Source of the DNA: Paenibacillus tyrphae
GTDB lineage: Bacteria; Bacillota; Bacilli; Paenibacillales; NBRC-103111
Direction of reading: 5' to 3'
Assembly (NCBI RefSeq): GCF_024158745.1
Contig: NZ_JAMZAW010000019.1
Location: forward strand, 110,752 to 174,751
Length of the DNA stretch: 64,000 nt
Numbering within the stretch: position 1 is the first letter of the stretch; every line of letters starts with the position of its first letter. Position numbers and translations under genes: made by a program. Shown here one piece after another: positions 8,644 to 17,363 of the stretch. The notes below the pieces were generated by a model. It did not search any database and was not told the origin of the DNA. It saw only the letters and a list, made by a program, of their open reading frames with translations.

Positions 8644-8773
8644 GGACGGAATTCCTCCTTGGCATGCTTTCTGGAAATGGTTGGCTTCTTTTTCAGCCCA
8701 TTTTAGTATGCATGCTCCCTTTCGTCCCTATTCATCCCTACGCAAAAAATTTTTTTGCCGCTCCCGACCTCGC

Positions 8774-9577
8774 TTACAGCGTCCATTCCTCCGACAACTG
8801 CACGTACAGCTCGATCAAAAAAGCCGTCGACTGGGCCGCATACAGCTCCCGTTCCAGCTCCAGCTTGGTTCCGAGCCGCTCGGCCACCTGCCTGGAGAGC
8901 TCCTCCCGCTTGAACTTATCCAGCGAGGGGAGGCGCTCCACGAACGTGGACAGAAGCAGCCAATCTTCCCGCTCGATCCGCCTGCGGAACGCTTCAGACA
9001 GCTTCAGTTCATACGTCAGGCGAATGCGATTCTTGGCCAGCCACTTCTGAGTCCGCTTGCGAAGAGCAAGCCGTTCATGCTGCATATCCCGGATGACGAG
9101 CGTGCCTGCCGCCAGATCGCCGATCCGTTTGTCCATCGGATGGAAGAACATCCACAGCATGCCGACAAAATAAAAGGATGGCAAAAAATCGATCAGCCGG
9201 AAAAAATTGCGGATGATCGCCGACAGCAGCGTAAGCGGCTGGCCGTTCTCTTGAATGACGCGCAGGCCCAGCCATTTTTTTCCGAACGTTTGCCCGCCCA
9301 TATAATATTCCGTCAACGCATAGTAGCCGCCGATCAATAAAAAGCTGAGCACGATCAGGAAAGCCGCGGCATATTCTCCAAGCGCATCGTCCAGGCCGAT
9401 GTCCAGCAGCATCAGGATCAAACCGACCAACAGGCTAATTGCCCCAAAGGCTGCCAGCAGCAGCAAGTTGTCTATGAGCTGAGCGGCCGTCCGGCTGCCG
9501 ATTCCCGCCGTCCGAAACTGGAGCCGGACATGCTCCGGCGTCACGATCGAAGCTTCCCTGATATTCACCTCGTTCAT
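8774..9577 (-). CDS. RDD-family membrane protein
   Basis: The 267-aa protein has the RDD fold: a first hydrophobic segment with AQLIDNLLLLAAF (Arg/Asp pair), a second with the pattern YYMGGQTFGKKWLGLRVI, and a third containing RLIDFLPSFYFVGMLWMFF. A charged C-terminal cytosolic region of about 100 residues follows and looks helical. The ATG at 9577 follows GGAGGAG. It is divergent from the SpoIIM-like gene with a 73-base gap. RDD genes commonly sit with SpoIIM-like, MoxR and DUF58 genes, as here. Function is unknown; transport or membrane-complex roles have been proposed for the family. Confidence 0.88.
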   Translation of the reverse strand: MNEVNIREASIVTPEHVRLQFRTAGIGSRTAAQLIDNLLLLAAFGAISLLVGLILMLLDIGLDDALGEYAAAFLIVLSFLLIGGYYALTEYYMGGQTFGKKWLGLRVIQENGQPLTLLSAIIRNFFRLIDFLPSFYFVGMLWMFFHPMDKRIGDLAAGTLVIRDMQHERLALRKRTQKWLAKNRIRLTYELKLSEAFRRRIEREDWLLLSTFVERLPSLDKFKREELSRQVAERLGTKLELERELYAAQSTAFLIELYVQLSEEWTL

Positions 9578-9650
9578 TTCCCCGCTCCTCCTTTCCATTT
9601 TTGTGGTAATATTGAACTATTCGAGAGACGGAAGGAGATCGTTCGCACCT

Positions 9651-10703
9651 ATGAACATTCAGCACTTTATCCGCGAGCACAAGCCCGTATGGACCGAGCT
9701 TGACGGACTGCTGACCTTATTCGAGAAAAAGCGCCGCACAGTACAGGCCCCGCAGGTTGACCGGTTGACCTTCTTGTACCGGACAGCCTCCGCACATCTG
9801 GCCTACGCGCAAACGTACTACCCCGGCGATGAGATCGGGCTTTACCTCAATCAGCTCGTGGCACGGGCGCACCATGCCCTGCATGCCGAACAGTGGAAAA
9901 CGTCCCATCGGCTCGGTGATTTTTTCAAGCGCCGGTTTATCGGCTACGTGCTGGAACGCAAACGGTTCATTGCGCTTGCGTTTCTGCTGTTTATGGTCGG
10001 TGCGCTGTCCGGCTTCGCCGCCGTCTGGCAGGACCCGCTGAACCTGTATGCGCTCGTATCCCCCGAGATGGCCGACGGCATCGATCCCCACTCGGTGGGT
10101 AAAAACCACAGCGAAGTGCAAAGCGCCGTCATGTCCACGTCCATCATGACCAACAACATCCGGGTCGCCGTTCTTGCGTTCGTGAGCGGCATCACCTTCG
10201 GGCTGCTGACGGTCTATGTGCTGTTCTACAACGGCATCCTGATTGGCGCGCTCACCGCCGTTTTTTGGCAATCCGGCACAAGCTACGTGTTCTGGGCGTA
10301 CATTTTGCCGCACGGCGTCATCGAGCTGACCGCCATCTTCATTGCCGGGGGCTCCGGCTTGTATATGGGCTACCGGATGATCAACCCCGGACCGTATACG
10401 CGAAAATATATGCTTCTGCGCTCCGTCAAGCAATCGGCGCTTCTGATGGTCGGAACCATTCCGCTGTTCGTCATTGCTGGCATTATCGAAGGCTATATTA
10501 CGCCTTCCGGCTTGTCGCTGGAAACGAAGTATATCGTCGCGGGCGCCACACTGATTGCCCTGGCGCTGTATGTCGCTTACGGCCGGTTGAACGAACGCCG
10601 GCATACGCAGCTTGCGGCCGAAGGCGCCGTCCCGAAGGACGAAGCCGGGACGAGGACGGACCTCTTCTCTTCCCCGGCCCCTATATCGAATCGTTCGATT
10701 TAA
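9651..10703 (+). CDS. SpoIIM-family (DUF95) integral membrane protein
   Basis: The 350-aa protein has a soluble N-terminal ~110 residues followed by about six membrane segments, with the DUF95 pattern NNIRVAVLAFVSGITFGLLTVYVLFYNGILIGA and FWAYILPHGVIELTAIFIAGG (each split across conserved helices). It is longer than Bacillus SpoIIM (about 214 aa), as is usual for paralogues found beside RDD/MoxR genes. The ATG at 9651 follows GGAAGGAG. Its 3' end overlaps the convergent DUF58 gene by 23 bases. A role in engulfment is known for true SpoIIM, but for this paralogue the role is unknown. Confidence 0.9.
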   Translation: MNIQHFIREHKPVWTELDGLLTLFEKKRRTVQAPQVDRLTFLYRTASAHLAYAQTYYPGDEIGLYLNQLVARAHHALHAEQWKTSHRLGDFFKRRFIGYVLERKRFIALAFLLFMVGALSGFAAVWQDPLNLYALVSPEMADGIDPHSVGKNHSEVQSAVMSTSIMTNNIRVAVLAFVSGITFGLLTVYVLFYNGILIGALTAVFWQSGTSYVFWAYILPHGVIELTAIFIAGGSGLYMGYRMINPGPYTRKYMLLRSVKQSALLMVGTIPLFVIAGIIEGYITPSGLSLETKYIVAGATLIALALYVAYGRLNERRHTQLAAEGAVPKDEAGTRTDLFSSPAPISNRSI

Positions 10704-12060
10704 GATCCAGGTACCGGTTGACCGCCGTCCAAGCCAACTGACCGACGGGAACGTCCACGATGTCGATCCCGCCGGCCGCCATCTCGGCAGCGACCGTTTG
10801 CCGGTCGACGGCAAACTTGTGCGCCACGCTTTTGACATAGGCTTGGCGCCTGTCCGCCGTCTCGGCCGATGCCCACCCCTGCAGCACTTCGTCCCGCAGC
10901 CCGAGCAGCAAAATCCGGTGCTGCCGCTTCAGCCGCATCAGCAGCGGACGCAACCCCTCCTCGAACATATAATTGTCCATATCGGAGAACAGGACGGTCA
11001 GGCTCCGCTTCTTTTGTACGCGCAGCAGATGCTGCAAAGCCGTGCTGTAACTGGCCTCCACGAAGTCGCTCTGCAGGTTGTAGACCGCCGCCGTCAGCGT
11101 CTGCAGATGGAGAAGTCCGCTGTCCGGCGGCACATATGCCTTCACCCGGTTCGAGAAGGCGAGCAGTCCCACCTTATCCCCCTGCTTGAGCGCTACGGCA
11201 GCAAGCGCCAGCGCCGCTTCGAGCGACACGTCCAGCTTGGTCCGGCCGTCCAGCTCGATCCCCATCATGCGTCCGCAGTCCAGCAGGATGGTGACGACCT
11301 TGCCCCGTTCGGGGCGGAACACGTTCGTCATCAGCGTACGGGACCGCGCCGACGCTCTCCAGTTGACGAACCGCGGGTCGTCGTCGGGAACGTACTCGCG
11401 AATCGCGTGAAACTCTGAGCCGGACCGCTCCTTCCGGTAAATCCGCCTTCCATCCAGCGTCAGTTGATTTTGCATCGAAGACAGGATGCCGCGAACCCCC
11501 GACATATCGGGATAAATGCGGATCGTCTGCTCCACCTCTACGCGCGCCTGCTTCTCCCACAGCCCGATTCGCCCTCTTAGGCGGAGCCAGACCGAGTGAA
11601 AAAGATATTCTCCCCGCTCGCGGCCCAGCGTCGTGTAGCGGAGTTCCGCCGCCTTTCCTTCCCAAGCCGTCGTCAGCGGTCCTTCCGGCGACAGAAACGT
11701 CTGCGGCAGGTCGTCGGCGACCGTCAGCTTCAGTGACACCGGCTGCGAGGCTTCCGCGCGTACCGTCACCTCGAACGGGCTGCCGATATCGGCCTGCCCG
11801 GGAAGGCTGCGGCTGACGCGCAAGCTGCGCCGCCTCGGAAGCAGCGACAGATCGAGCACGCTCAGCCCGAGCAGTCCGCCGCACACAAGCCACTGCACGG
11901 CGGCTCCGGCCCCGTTCCCGGCGGCATAGCCCACGCCTACAAGAACCGCCCCTGCGCCTGTCAGCAGAGCCATGCGCGGCGTCGGCACGATCAGCCGCTT
12001 CTCAATCGCGTCAGCGAGGGACCGGAATCGTCGCCAGCGTTTCCTGGATGAAGTGGTCAC
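10681..12060 (-). CDS. DUF58 / vWA-like protein of the MoxR cluster
   Basis: About 459 aa, with two N-terminal hydrophobic segments (around residues 30-75), a beta-rich middle and the DUF58 signature GSEFHAIREYVPDDDPRFVNWRASAR, followed by a von Willebrand A-like region (TILLDCGRMMG) with a degenerate metal site. GTG 12060 is preferred because GGAGGGAG precedes it by 7 bases; an ATG at 12081 and a GTG near MALLTG are alternatives. It overlaps the MoxR gene by 50 bases. MoxR ATPases act as chaperone-like partners of vWA proteins, so this is the likely client or adaptor. Confidence 0.88.
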   Translation of the reverse strand: MTTSSRKRWRRFRSLADAIEKRLIVPTPRMALLTGAGAVLVGVGYAAGNGAGAAVQWLVCGGLLGLSVLDLSLLPRRRSLRVSRSLPGQADIGSPFEVTVRAEASQPVSLKLTVADDLPQTFLSPEGPLTTAWEGKAAELRYTTLGRERGEYLFHSVWLRLRGRIGLWEKQARVEVEQTIRIYPDMSGVRGILSSMQNQLTLDGRRIYRKERSGSEFHAIREYVPDDDPRFVNWRASARSRTLMTNVFRPERGKVVTILLDCGRMMGIELDGRTKLDVSLEAALALAAVALKQGDKVGLLAFSNRVKAYVPPDSGLLHLQTLTAAVYNLQSDFVEASYSTALQHLLRVQKKRSLTVLFSDMDNYMFEEGLRPLLMRLKRQHRILLLGLRDEVLQGWASAETADRRQAYVKSVAHKFAVDRQTVAAEMAAGGIDIVDVPVGQLAWTAVNRYLDLKSNDSI

Positions 12061-12940
12061 CGGTCTCTCCCTCCAATTCAACCTGCGGCGTCAGCAGCAG
12101 ACGGTGCCGCAGCGCCGGAACGGCTACGGTCTTGATATCGTCCGGCGTGACGAAGCTGCGCCCGTCCAGCAGCGCCCAGGCGCGGGCCGCCGTCATGAGC
12201 GCAATCCCCGCCCGCGGGCTCGCGCCAAGCAGGAGCCGCTTGTCTTCGCGGGTTTTGCGAATGATCACGGCAATATATTCGACCAAACTGTCCTGCACGA
12301 CTACCTCTTGCAGCTCCGCACGAAGCTGCTTCAACCGGTCCAGCGAGAACGCGGCGTTCTCCTTCCTCTCCGCAGTGGCGAAGAAAGGAACGTGTTCTTT
12401 TAAAATCGCAAGCTCCGATTCCAAATTCGGGTAAGACACGGTCAGCTTGAATAAAAAACGGTCCAGCTGCGCTTCAGGCAGCGGATACGTGCCTTCGTAC
12501 TCCACCGGGTTCTGCGTCGCGACGACGAAGAACGGATCGGGCAGACGGTACGTCGTGCCCTGAATCGTCACCTGCCGCTCCTCCATCGCTTCCAGCAAGG
12601 CGGCTTGCGTTTTCGGAGGCGTACGGTTAATCTCGTCGGCCAGCAGCAGGTTCGTAAAGACCGGACCGCGGACCGTCTGGAATTCGTTGTCCTTCATATT
12701 GAAAATCACGCTGCCGGTAATGTCGCTCGGCATCATATCCGGCGTGAACTGCACCCGGCTGAACGAACCGTCCGTCAATTCGGCAAGCGTGCGCACCATT
12801 TTCGTTTTTCCAAGCCCTGGAACCCCTTCCAGCAACACATGCCCCCCGGCCAAAAAAGCGGTCAGCAGCAGACGAATATTGTGCCGCTGTCCGATCACGC
12901 TCTTCTCCATCTGTTCCAGCAACTGCTGCAATCGGCTCAC
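12011..12940 (-). CDS. MoxR-family AAA+ ATPase
   Basis: The 309-aa cytosolic protein has Walker A GVPGLGKT (39-46), Walker B LLLADEINR (about 97-105), sensor-like VVATQNPVEYEGTYPLPEAQLDRF and the C-terminal lid with PRAGIALMTAARAWA. All key ATPase residues are present. The GTG start at 12940 overlaps the DUF4350 stop (GTGA), indicating translational coupling. It is presumed to remodel or activate the neighbouring DUF58 protein; the pathway is unknown. Confidence 0.95.
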   Translation of the reverse strand: MSRLQQLLEQMEKSVIGQRHNIRLLLTAFLAGGHVLLEGVPGLGKTKMVRTLAELTDGSFSRVQFTPDMMPSDITGSVIFNMKDNEFQTVRGPVFTNLLLADEINRTPPKTQAALLEAMEERQVTIQGTTYRLPDPFFVVATQNPVEYEGTYPLPEAQLDRFLFKLTVSYPNLESELAILKEHVPFFATAERKENAAFSLDRLKQLRAELQEVVVQDSLVEYIAVIIRKTREDKRLLLGASPRAGIALMTAARAWALLDGRSFVTPDDIKTVAVPALRHRLLLTPQVELEGETGDHFIQETLATIPVPR

Positions 12941-14070
12941 TCCCTCTCCAATCTACGGATCACGCCATCGGCCATCCGGCTGTCTTTCTCGAACTGCTTC
13001 GGCGAATAGCTCGCCGCTTCCTCAGCGGCTTCCCAGCTTCGCATTACCGCCGCGAGCCGCTCCAGCTCCTCTTTGCTTAAATGCGGCTTGGCCGCCGCAA
13101 GCGCCTGCGTTACGGTCGCATCGAGGCGTATGCCCCACCGCTCGCGCATGAGGCCGCGAATATATCTCGCTTGATGCGCCAGCGCTTCCCGCGCCAGCCC
13201 GCGCCGCTCGTACCATCCTGCGGCGGCGAGCAGCGTCTCGTCCCCGCGCCGTACCGTCCATTCGCGCGGCGTATAAGCCGGCCCAAAGCGCACGCCCTTC
13301 ATCCAGAGCCATAGCAGCGCTCCCAGGGTCAGCTGCAGCAGCACGGCGAGCAGCCAGCCGGGATATACCGCAAACAAGCCCGGTTTTTCGTAAAGCCCGT
13401 GATGATACTCGTCGAACCACAGCCCCCTGGTCTCCGGGCTTGTCTGTATGTACGGCCGGATCAGCTCAAAATGCGAATGCTCCAAAATGCGGTCGTTCCT
13501 CATCCACTCCGGAACGAGCAGCAGCGTCATGCTGCCCTGCCCGACTTCTGTGCGTCCGGCAATAATGCCGCGCTCATCCTTCAGCAGCGGCTTCATGCCC
13601 GGCGCTTCCTTCAGGCGGTAAGCGGATGCGACCTTCCCGTTGAGCCCCGTACCCGACTGGCCTGTCAAGTCGGTGATCGCCACAGCGCTGGAACCGTCTT
13701 CCCCTGTCTCCGCAATGGAGAATTCATCCAATTGTTCCGGAGCGTCATGAAACAGCACAAGCTCATTGCCCCCGCTTACCCATGTACGGATCTCTTCCCA
13801 TTCCTTGGCCCCCAACGTATACGGTTGAATGACGATCAGCTTATGATGCCCCCCACTTGGCAGAGACCGCCAAGGCTGCTTCCAGGCTTTAACGGGTGCG
13901 CCCTGCTCCTTGAGCAGCGTAAATACCGCTTTGGTGCCGTCGCGGTCGGCGGACGTCGACAGATACGGAGGAAGATCCGGCAGATCGGGCTTCACCAGAA
14001 CGTATCCGAACAGCAGAAAGGCGACGATGCTGACCGCCAAAGCGATCTGCAGCTTGTTCCGCTTAAGCAT
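12937..14070 (-). CDS. DUF4350-containing membrane protein
   Basis: The 377-aa protein has an N-terminal membrane helix (residues 8-26), an extracytoplasmic domain with the DUF4350 features GTKAVFTLLKEQGAPV and WVSGGNELVLF (about 45-235), a second helix near 240-258, and a charged cytosolic tail of about 120 residues. It overlaps the DUF4129 gene by 8 bases upstream and MoxR by 4 downstream, so the cluster is one operon. The family's biochemical role is not known. Confidence 0.87.
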   Translation of the reverse strand: MLKRNKLQIALAVSIVAFLLFGYVLVKPDLPDLPPYLSTSADRDGTKAVFTLLKEQGAPVKAWKQPWRSLPSGGHHKLIVIQPYTLGAKEWEEIRTWVSGGNELVLFHDAPEQLDEFSIAETGEDGSSAVAITDLTGQSGTGLNGKVASAYRLKEAPGMKPLLKDERGIIAGRTEVGQGSMTLLLVPEWMRNDRILEHSHFELIRPYIQTSPETRGLWFDEYHHGLYEKPGLFAVYPGWLLAVLLQLTLGALLWLWMKGVRFGPAYTPREWTVRRGDETLLAAAGWYERRGLAREALAHQARYIRGLMRERWGIRLDATVTQALAAAKPHLSKEELERLAAVMRSWEAAEEAASYSPKQFEKDSRMADGVIRRLERE

Positions 14071-14695
14071 AACCCGCCTCCTCCCGCCGGTACGGCGCCA
14101 ACAGCTCGGTCATCCGTCCGTATTCGTGCGCTCCCGCCGTACCTCCTCCGTAATAGACGAGCTCGAACAAAAAAGCGGCCTGCTTGAACGACTCGACCGC
14201 CCCCGGCTGCCGCTCGTACAGCTCCTCCGCATATTCGCGGTTCGTCTTCCACCGCTCCGCCCGCACCCATTCGCGTTCGTCCATCAGCAGAAGCATCGCC
14301 AGAAACGTCCGGCGCACCGCCTCCGGATAGTTGCCCTCCACCGCGCATTCCTCCGCTTCCCGGAGCAATGCAGCGAAGGAGCGGTCCAGCTCCGCAGCAC
14401 TGCGGAACACGCTGCGCCGTCGGCTGCGGCGAAGAAGAATCAGGCTGCGCACCAACCAGACGATGGCCGCCACAAGGACGGCAAGCAGAATACCGAGCAG
14501 GACGTAGGCGAGCACCTTCGGAGTGCCGGGCGGAACGGACATGTCCGGGAACAAGTCCAGCACCTTCCGCCACATCCGCTCCAGCCACTCGATGACGGGG
14601 TTCCGTCCGTCGCCTCGCAAATACGCCGTGTATTCATCGCGTTCCAGAATGTTTTCCAGCTGTTTTTTTTCCGTTTTCCAATCGTCGTTATTCAT
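14063..14695 (-). CDS. DUF4129-containing membrane protein
   Basis: The 210-aa protein has one strong membrane helix (about 62-83) followed by an Arg-rich cytosolic side and a helical domain with RTFLAMLLLMDEREWV and AEELYERQPGAVESF, which match the DUF4129 pattern. ATG 14695 is chosen because GGAG precedes it and a longer reading from 14728 has none. It overlaps both neighbours by 8 bases. It is probably a membrane component of the MoxR/DUF58 system. Confidence 0.85.
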   Translation of the reverse strand: MNNDDWKTEKKQLENILERDEYTAYLRGDGRNPVIEWLERMWRKVLDLFPDMSVPPGTPKVLAYVLLGILLAVLVAAIVWLVRSLILLRRSRRRSVFRSAAELDRSFAALLREAEECAVEGNYPEAVRRTFLAMLLLMDEREWVRAERWKTNREYAEELYERQPGAVESFKQAAFLFELVYYGGGTAGAHEYGRMTELLAPYRREEAGYA

Positions 14696-16001
14696 CTTTC
14701 TTCTCCGGCTCCTTCGAACCGTTGGCATCGGCAGACTCGCTTTCCGGCGACGGCTTCACGGAACTTCCGTCTTCCTGTCCGGCAGGCGTAGTCGTGCCCG
14801 GAGCGCGGACGGCTTCCCCGGCAGATCCGGCCCGGTCCTGCGCAGCTCCGCTCGTGTGCCCTGCTACCGCCTCTTGCGCCGCTTCGTCCGGTCGCTCTGC
14901 CCCTACAGGTTGCGCAAACCTATCCGTCTGTACAGGCTCCACAGCGTCCCCTGCCCCGGCATATGCAGAGCCGCCGGCTTGCGCGAAACCGGCTGCATAT
15001 CCCGCTTCTCCCGGCTGACCGCTGTATGACCCGTACGACTGACCGGCGGCAAGCATCTGCTCCAGATCGGCTCCCTCATTGCGCACCCGCAAGTCGAAGT
15101 ACGTCACCGCATAAGGAATCATATAGATCGGCGTGATCAGCAGCGTCAGCACGATGTAAATCAATTGGCCGAGCAGCGACAATTTGAATACCGCAATGAG
15201 CAGCGCGTAAGTCCCCATCATAAAAACGCTGTAAATGATTGACAAGACGAAGTAAATGCCGAATATACGCCAAAAGTTCCCTTTGGTCAGCTTCCAGCTC
15301 CGGCTTAGCGACGAACGGGCGCCCTCCAGCGCCACGACCGGCAAATAAAAGCCGAAACGGATAGCGAAAAAGCCGATCCCCGCCATCACCAGCAACCCGA
15401 CCAGCAAATACATGCCGACCAGCAGAACAACCAGCACAATGCTGCTGCCGAACGGGTCGGAACCTAGTTCGGAAATGCCAGCCCCGATGCCGAACGATAC
15501 CGCAGCGACAATGATTACCCCGAACACGACAGCGGTCGAAATCGCCGTATACACGCCCACAAGGATCAAACCAAACAGCAGCGTATTGCCAACCATCGGC
15601 CAATAACGAGAAAACGAACTTCTCAGCAACTCCTTGAAGCCCACGGAAGCTCCATCGGCCACGGCGCGGACCAGGTGAAGCTGCGACGAGACCGCTGCCG
15701 GAAACACGGCCAGCATGTATAATGGCATCAGCAAGAACGAAAACAACAGCAACCCTATACGCAGTTCTTCGCCCGACCCTCCGGCTTCGGCGAACCGGTC
15801 AAGCGAATCGGCAATCGTTTCCCCGGATTCCGGAAGGAGCGAAACGCTGCTCACATCGAAGAGCACTAGGTTTTGCAAAAGATAAAGCGGGCCGAAAAAC
15901 AGCAGCATCAGCAAGAATGTCACCGTAAAATGCTTGCGGTAGATCTGAAAGCTCCTGTCCAAAATCGCACCGATACCCATCGGCCTTTCAAATGAAATCA
16001 T
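14688..16001 (-). CDS. Multi-pass membrane protein (glycerophosphodiesterase-membrane-domain-like) with low-complexity tail
   Basis: The 437-aa protein has about six membrane segments within residues 20-310, a layout like the GDPD membrane domain or DUF975 families, but no catalytic phosphodiesterase domain. The last ~125 residues are Ala/Gly/Pro/Glu-rich and look disordered. The start is ATG 16001 after GGAGGAG. It is the first gene of the MoxR/DUF58 operon (8-base overlap with the next), which ties it to that system. Function unknown. Confidence 0.8.
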   Translation of the reverse strand: MISFERPMGIGAILDRSFQIYRKHFTVTFLLMLLFFGPLYLLQNLVLFDVSSVSLLPESGETIADSLDRFAEAGGSGEELRIGLLLFSFLLMPLYMLAVFPAAVSSQLHLVRAVADGASVGFKELLRSSFSRYWPMVGNTLLFGLILVGVYTAISTAVVFGVIIVAAVSFGIGAGISELGSDPFGSSIVLVVLLVGMYLLVGLLVMAGIGFFAIRFGFYLPVVALEGARSSLSRSWKLTKGNFWRIFGIYFVLSIIYSVFMMGTYALLIAVFKLSLLGQLIYIVLTLLITPIYMIPYAVTYFDLRVRNEGADLEQMLAAGQSYGSYSGQPGEAGYAAGFAQAGGSAYAGAGDAVEPVQTDRFAQPVGAERPDEAAQEAVAGHTSGAAQDRAGSAGEAVRAPGTTTPAGQEDGSSVKPSPESESADANGSKEPEKKDE

Positions 16002-16087
16002 TGGTTGCTCCTCCTGCCCCACATATTCGACATCATTATACACGAACTTCCGACGGGATAGCACCAATAAATTACAGAATGCAAAAG

Positions 16088-16111
16088 CCGACCGTCTGAT
16101 TCGACGGCCGG
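16088..16111 (-). terminator. Terminator of the siderophore-binding protein gene
   Basis: CCGACCGTC pairs with GACGGCCGG with one mismatch; on the minus strand TTTTGC follows. Confidence 0.6.
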
Positions 16112-16132
16112 TCCGGGTGCTGCTATGGGTGC

Positions 16133-17134
16133 TTAAGGCTTCACATCATACATTTTGTACAAGCCGTCCAACATCAGGTTGGCAGCTTTGACGCCGCCCG
16201 CCGTATTCCAAATAACATCGTTTACCTTGAACACTTTGTTGTTTTTGACGACCTTCAAGTTTTTCCAGAGCGGATCGTTCATCCATTCTTCTTCCTGCTT
16301 GGTTCCTTTGCCGTCGCCGGTCTCATAGGTGAAATAAATGACCCGGTCGGCGGCTTCAAGCTCGGTCAGCCGTTCTTTCGTAATGTCCTCGAACGCCTTC
16401 TCGTCGTTCTTGGCATCGGAGCGGGCAATACCGATTTGCTTAAAGATGACACCGGTAAACATATTGCCGTAGTAGTAACGGGTTTTGCCGCCCATGAAGC
16501 GGACGACGGCCACTTTCTCGCTCAGCTTGCTGCCGGCTTTTTGCTTGAAATCCTCGATCCGCTTGTCGAATGCGGCGATGATCTTCTCGCCCTCGGCTTT
16601 TTTGTTCAAGGCTTCAGCGTACAGCTTGAAGTTTTCCTTCCATTCGCCGCGCAGCGTTTCCGAATAAACGGTCGGCGCGATGGCTTTGAGCTGGTCGTAA
16701 ATTTTTTCGTGGCGCATTTTGTTGCCGATGATGAGATCCGGCTTGAGCGATGCGATCAGCTCCAGGTTCGGCTGCTGCTCGCCGCCGACCGCTTTGACGC
16801 CTTCCATGTCGGTTTTGATATGATCGAACCACGGATTGCCGGTATACGATTGTACCGCGCCGATCGGCTTCACGCCGAGCGCAAGCAGCGCCTCCGTTCC
16901 TTCGTTGGTCAAAATGACGACCTTCTGCGGGTTGGCCGGAACCTCGCTTTCGCCCATGGCATGCTTGATTTTGCGCTTACCGTCCGCTTGGGCCGGTGCT
17001 GCAGCTTCTCCGGATTTGGCATCCGGCTGCGCTGCGGGCTTCTGACCGCAGGCCGTCAACCAGACGGACAACAATAAGACGACGGCAAGCAGCGCCGCCG
17101 ATTTCAGACGAAACGACCGATTAAGGGAAAACAT
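16133..17134 (-). CDS. Iron-siderophore ABC transporter substrate-binding lipoprotein
   Basis: The 333-aa protein has a lipoprotein signal with lipobox LTAC (C29), a disordered Ala/Gln linker and a periplasmic-binding-protein type III fold: GESEVPANPQKVVIL, EALLALGVKPIGAV and LELIASLKPDLIIGN are typical of FecB/FhuD/YfiY-like proteins. Anchored outside the membrane, it captures ferric siderophore for the divergent permeases. The substrate type (catecholate, citrate or hydroxamate) cannot be told. A perfect 7-1-7 Fur box lies upstream at 17,199. Confidence 0.93.
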   Translation of the reverse strand: MFSLNRSFRLKSAALLAVVLLLSVWLTACGQKPAAQPDAKSGEAAAPAQADGKRKIKHAMGESEVPANPQKVVILTNEGTEALLALGVKPIGAVQSYTGNPWFDHIKTDMEGVKAVGGEQQPNLELIASLKPDLIIGNKMRHEKIYDQLKAIAPTVYSETLRGEWKENFKLYAEALNKKAEGEKIIAAFDKRIEDFKQKAGSKLSEKVAVVRFMGGKTRYYYGNMFTGVIFKQIGIARSDAKNDEKAFEDITKERLTELEAADRVIYFTYETGDGKGTKQEEEWMNDPLWKNLKVVKNNKVFKVNDVIWNTAGGVKAANLMLDGLYKMYDVKP

Positions 17135-17198
17135 GTGCGACCTCCTGATTTCTGGTTGTTCTTGATGTCTTCGTTAAATGGTGAATGCCGCAAATGAT

Positions 17199-17213
17199 TG
17201 ATAATCATTATCA
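17199..17213 (-). promoter_or_regulatory. Fur box upstream of the binding-protein gene
   Basis: TGATAATCATTATCA is a perfect 7-1-7 inverted repeat matching the Bacillus Fur consensus, 65 bases upstream of the lipoprotein start. Confidence 0.85.
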
Positions 17214-17262
17214 TTTACTTGGTTAATATTACTGAGCATTAGCTTGCTTGTCAACTATTTTG

Positions 17263-17277
17263 TGATAATGATTCTCA
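17263..17277. promoter_or_regulatory. Second Fur box in the divergent gap
   Basis: TGATAATGATTCTCA matches the Fur 7-1-7 pattern with one mismatch and lies between the two divergent transcripts. Confidence 0.7.
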
Positions 17278-17283
17278 GATTCA

Positions 17284-17312
17284 TTGACACTTGATAATGG
17301 TTCTCATACAAT
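17284..17312 (+). promoter_or_regulatory. Permease promoter with Fur box inside its spacer
   Basis: TTGACA (17,284-17,289), a 17-base spacer and TACAAT (17,307-17,312). The spacer contains TGATAATGGTTCTCA (17,292-17,306), a Fur box with two mismatches, so iron-loaded Fur would block RNA polymerase directly. Confidence 0.85.
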
Positions 17313-17363
17313 GAAAGAAAGCGTTCATACTATAGGTTAAGACAGGAAGCAGGCTATCTTTTT

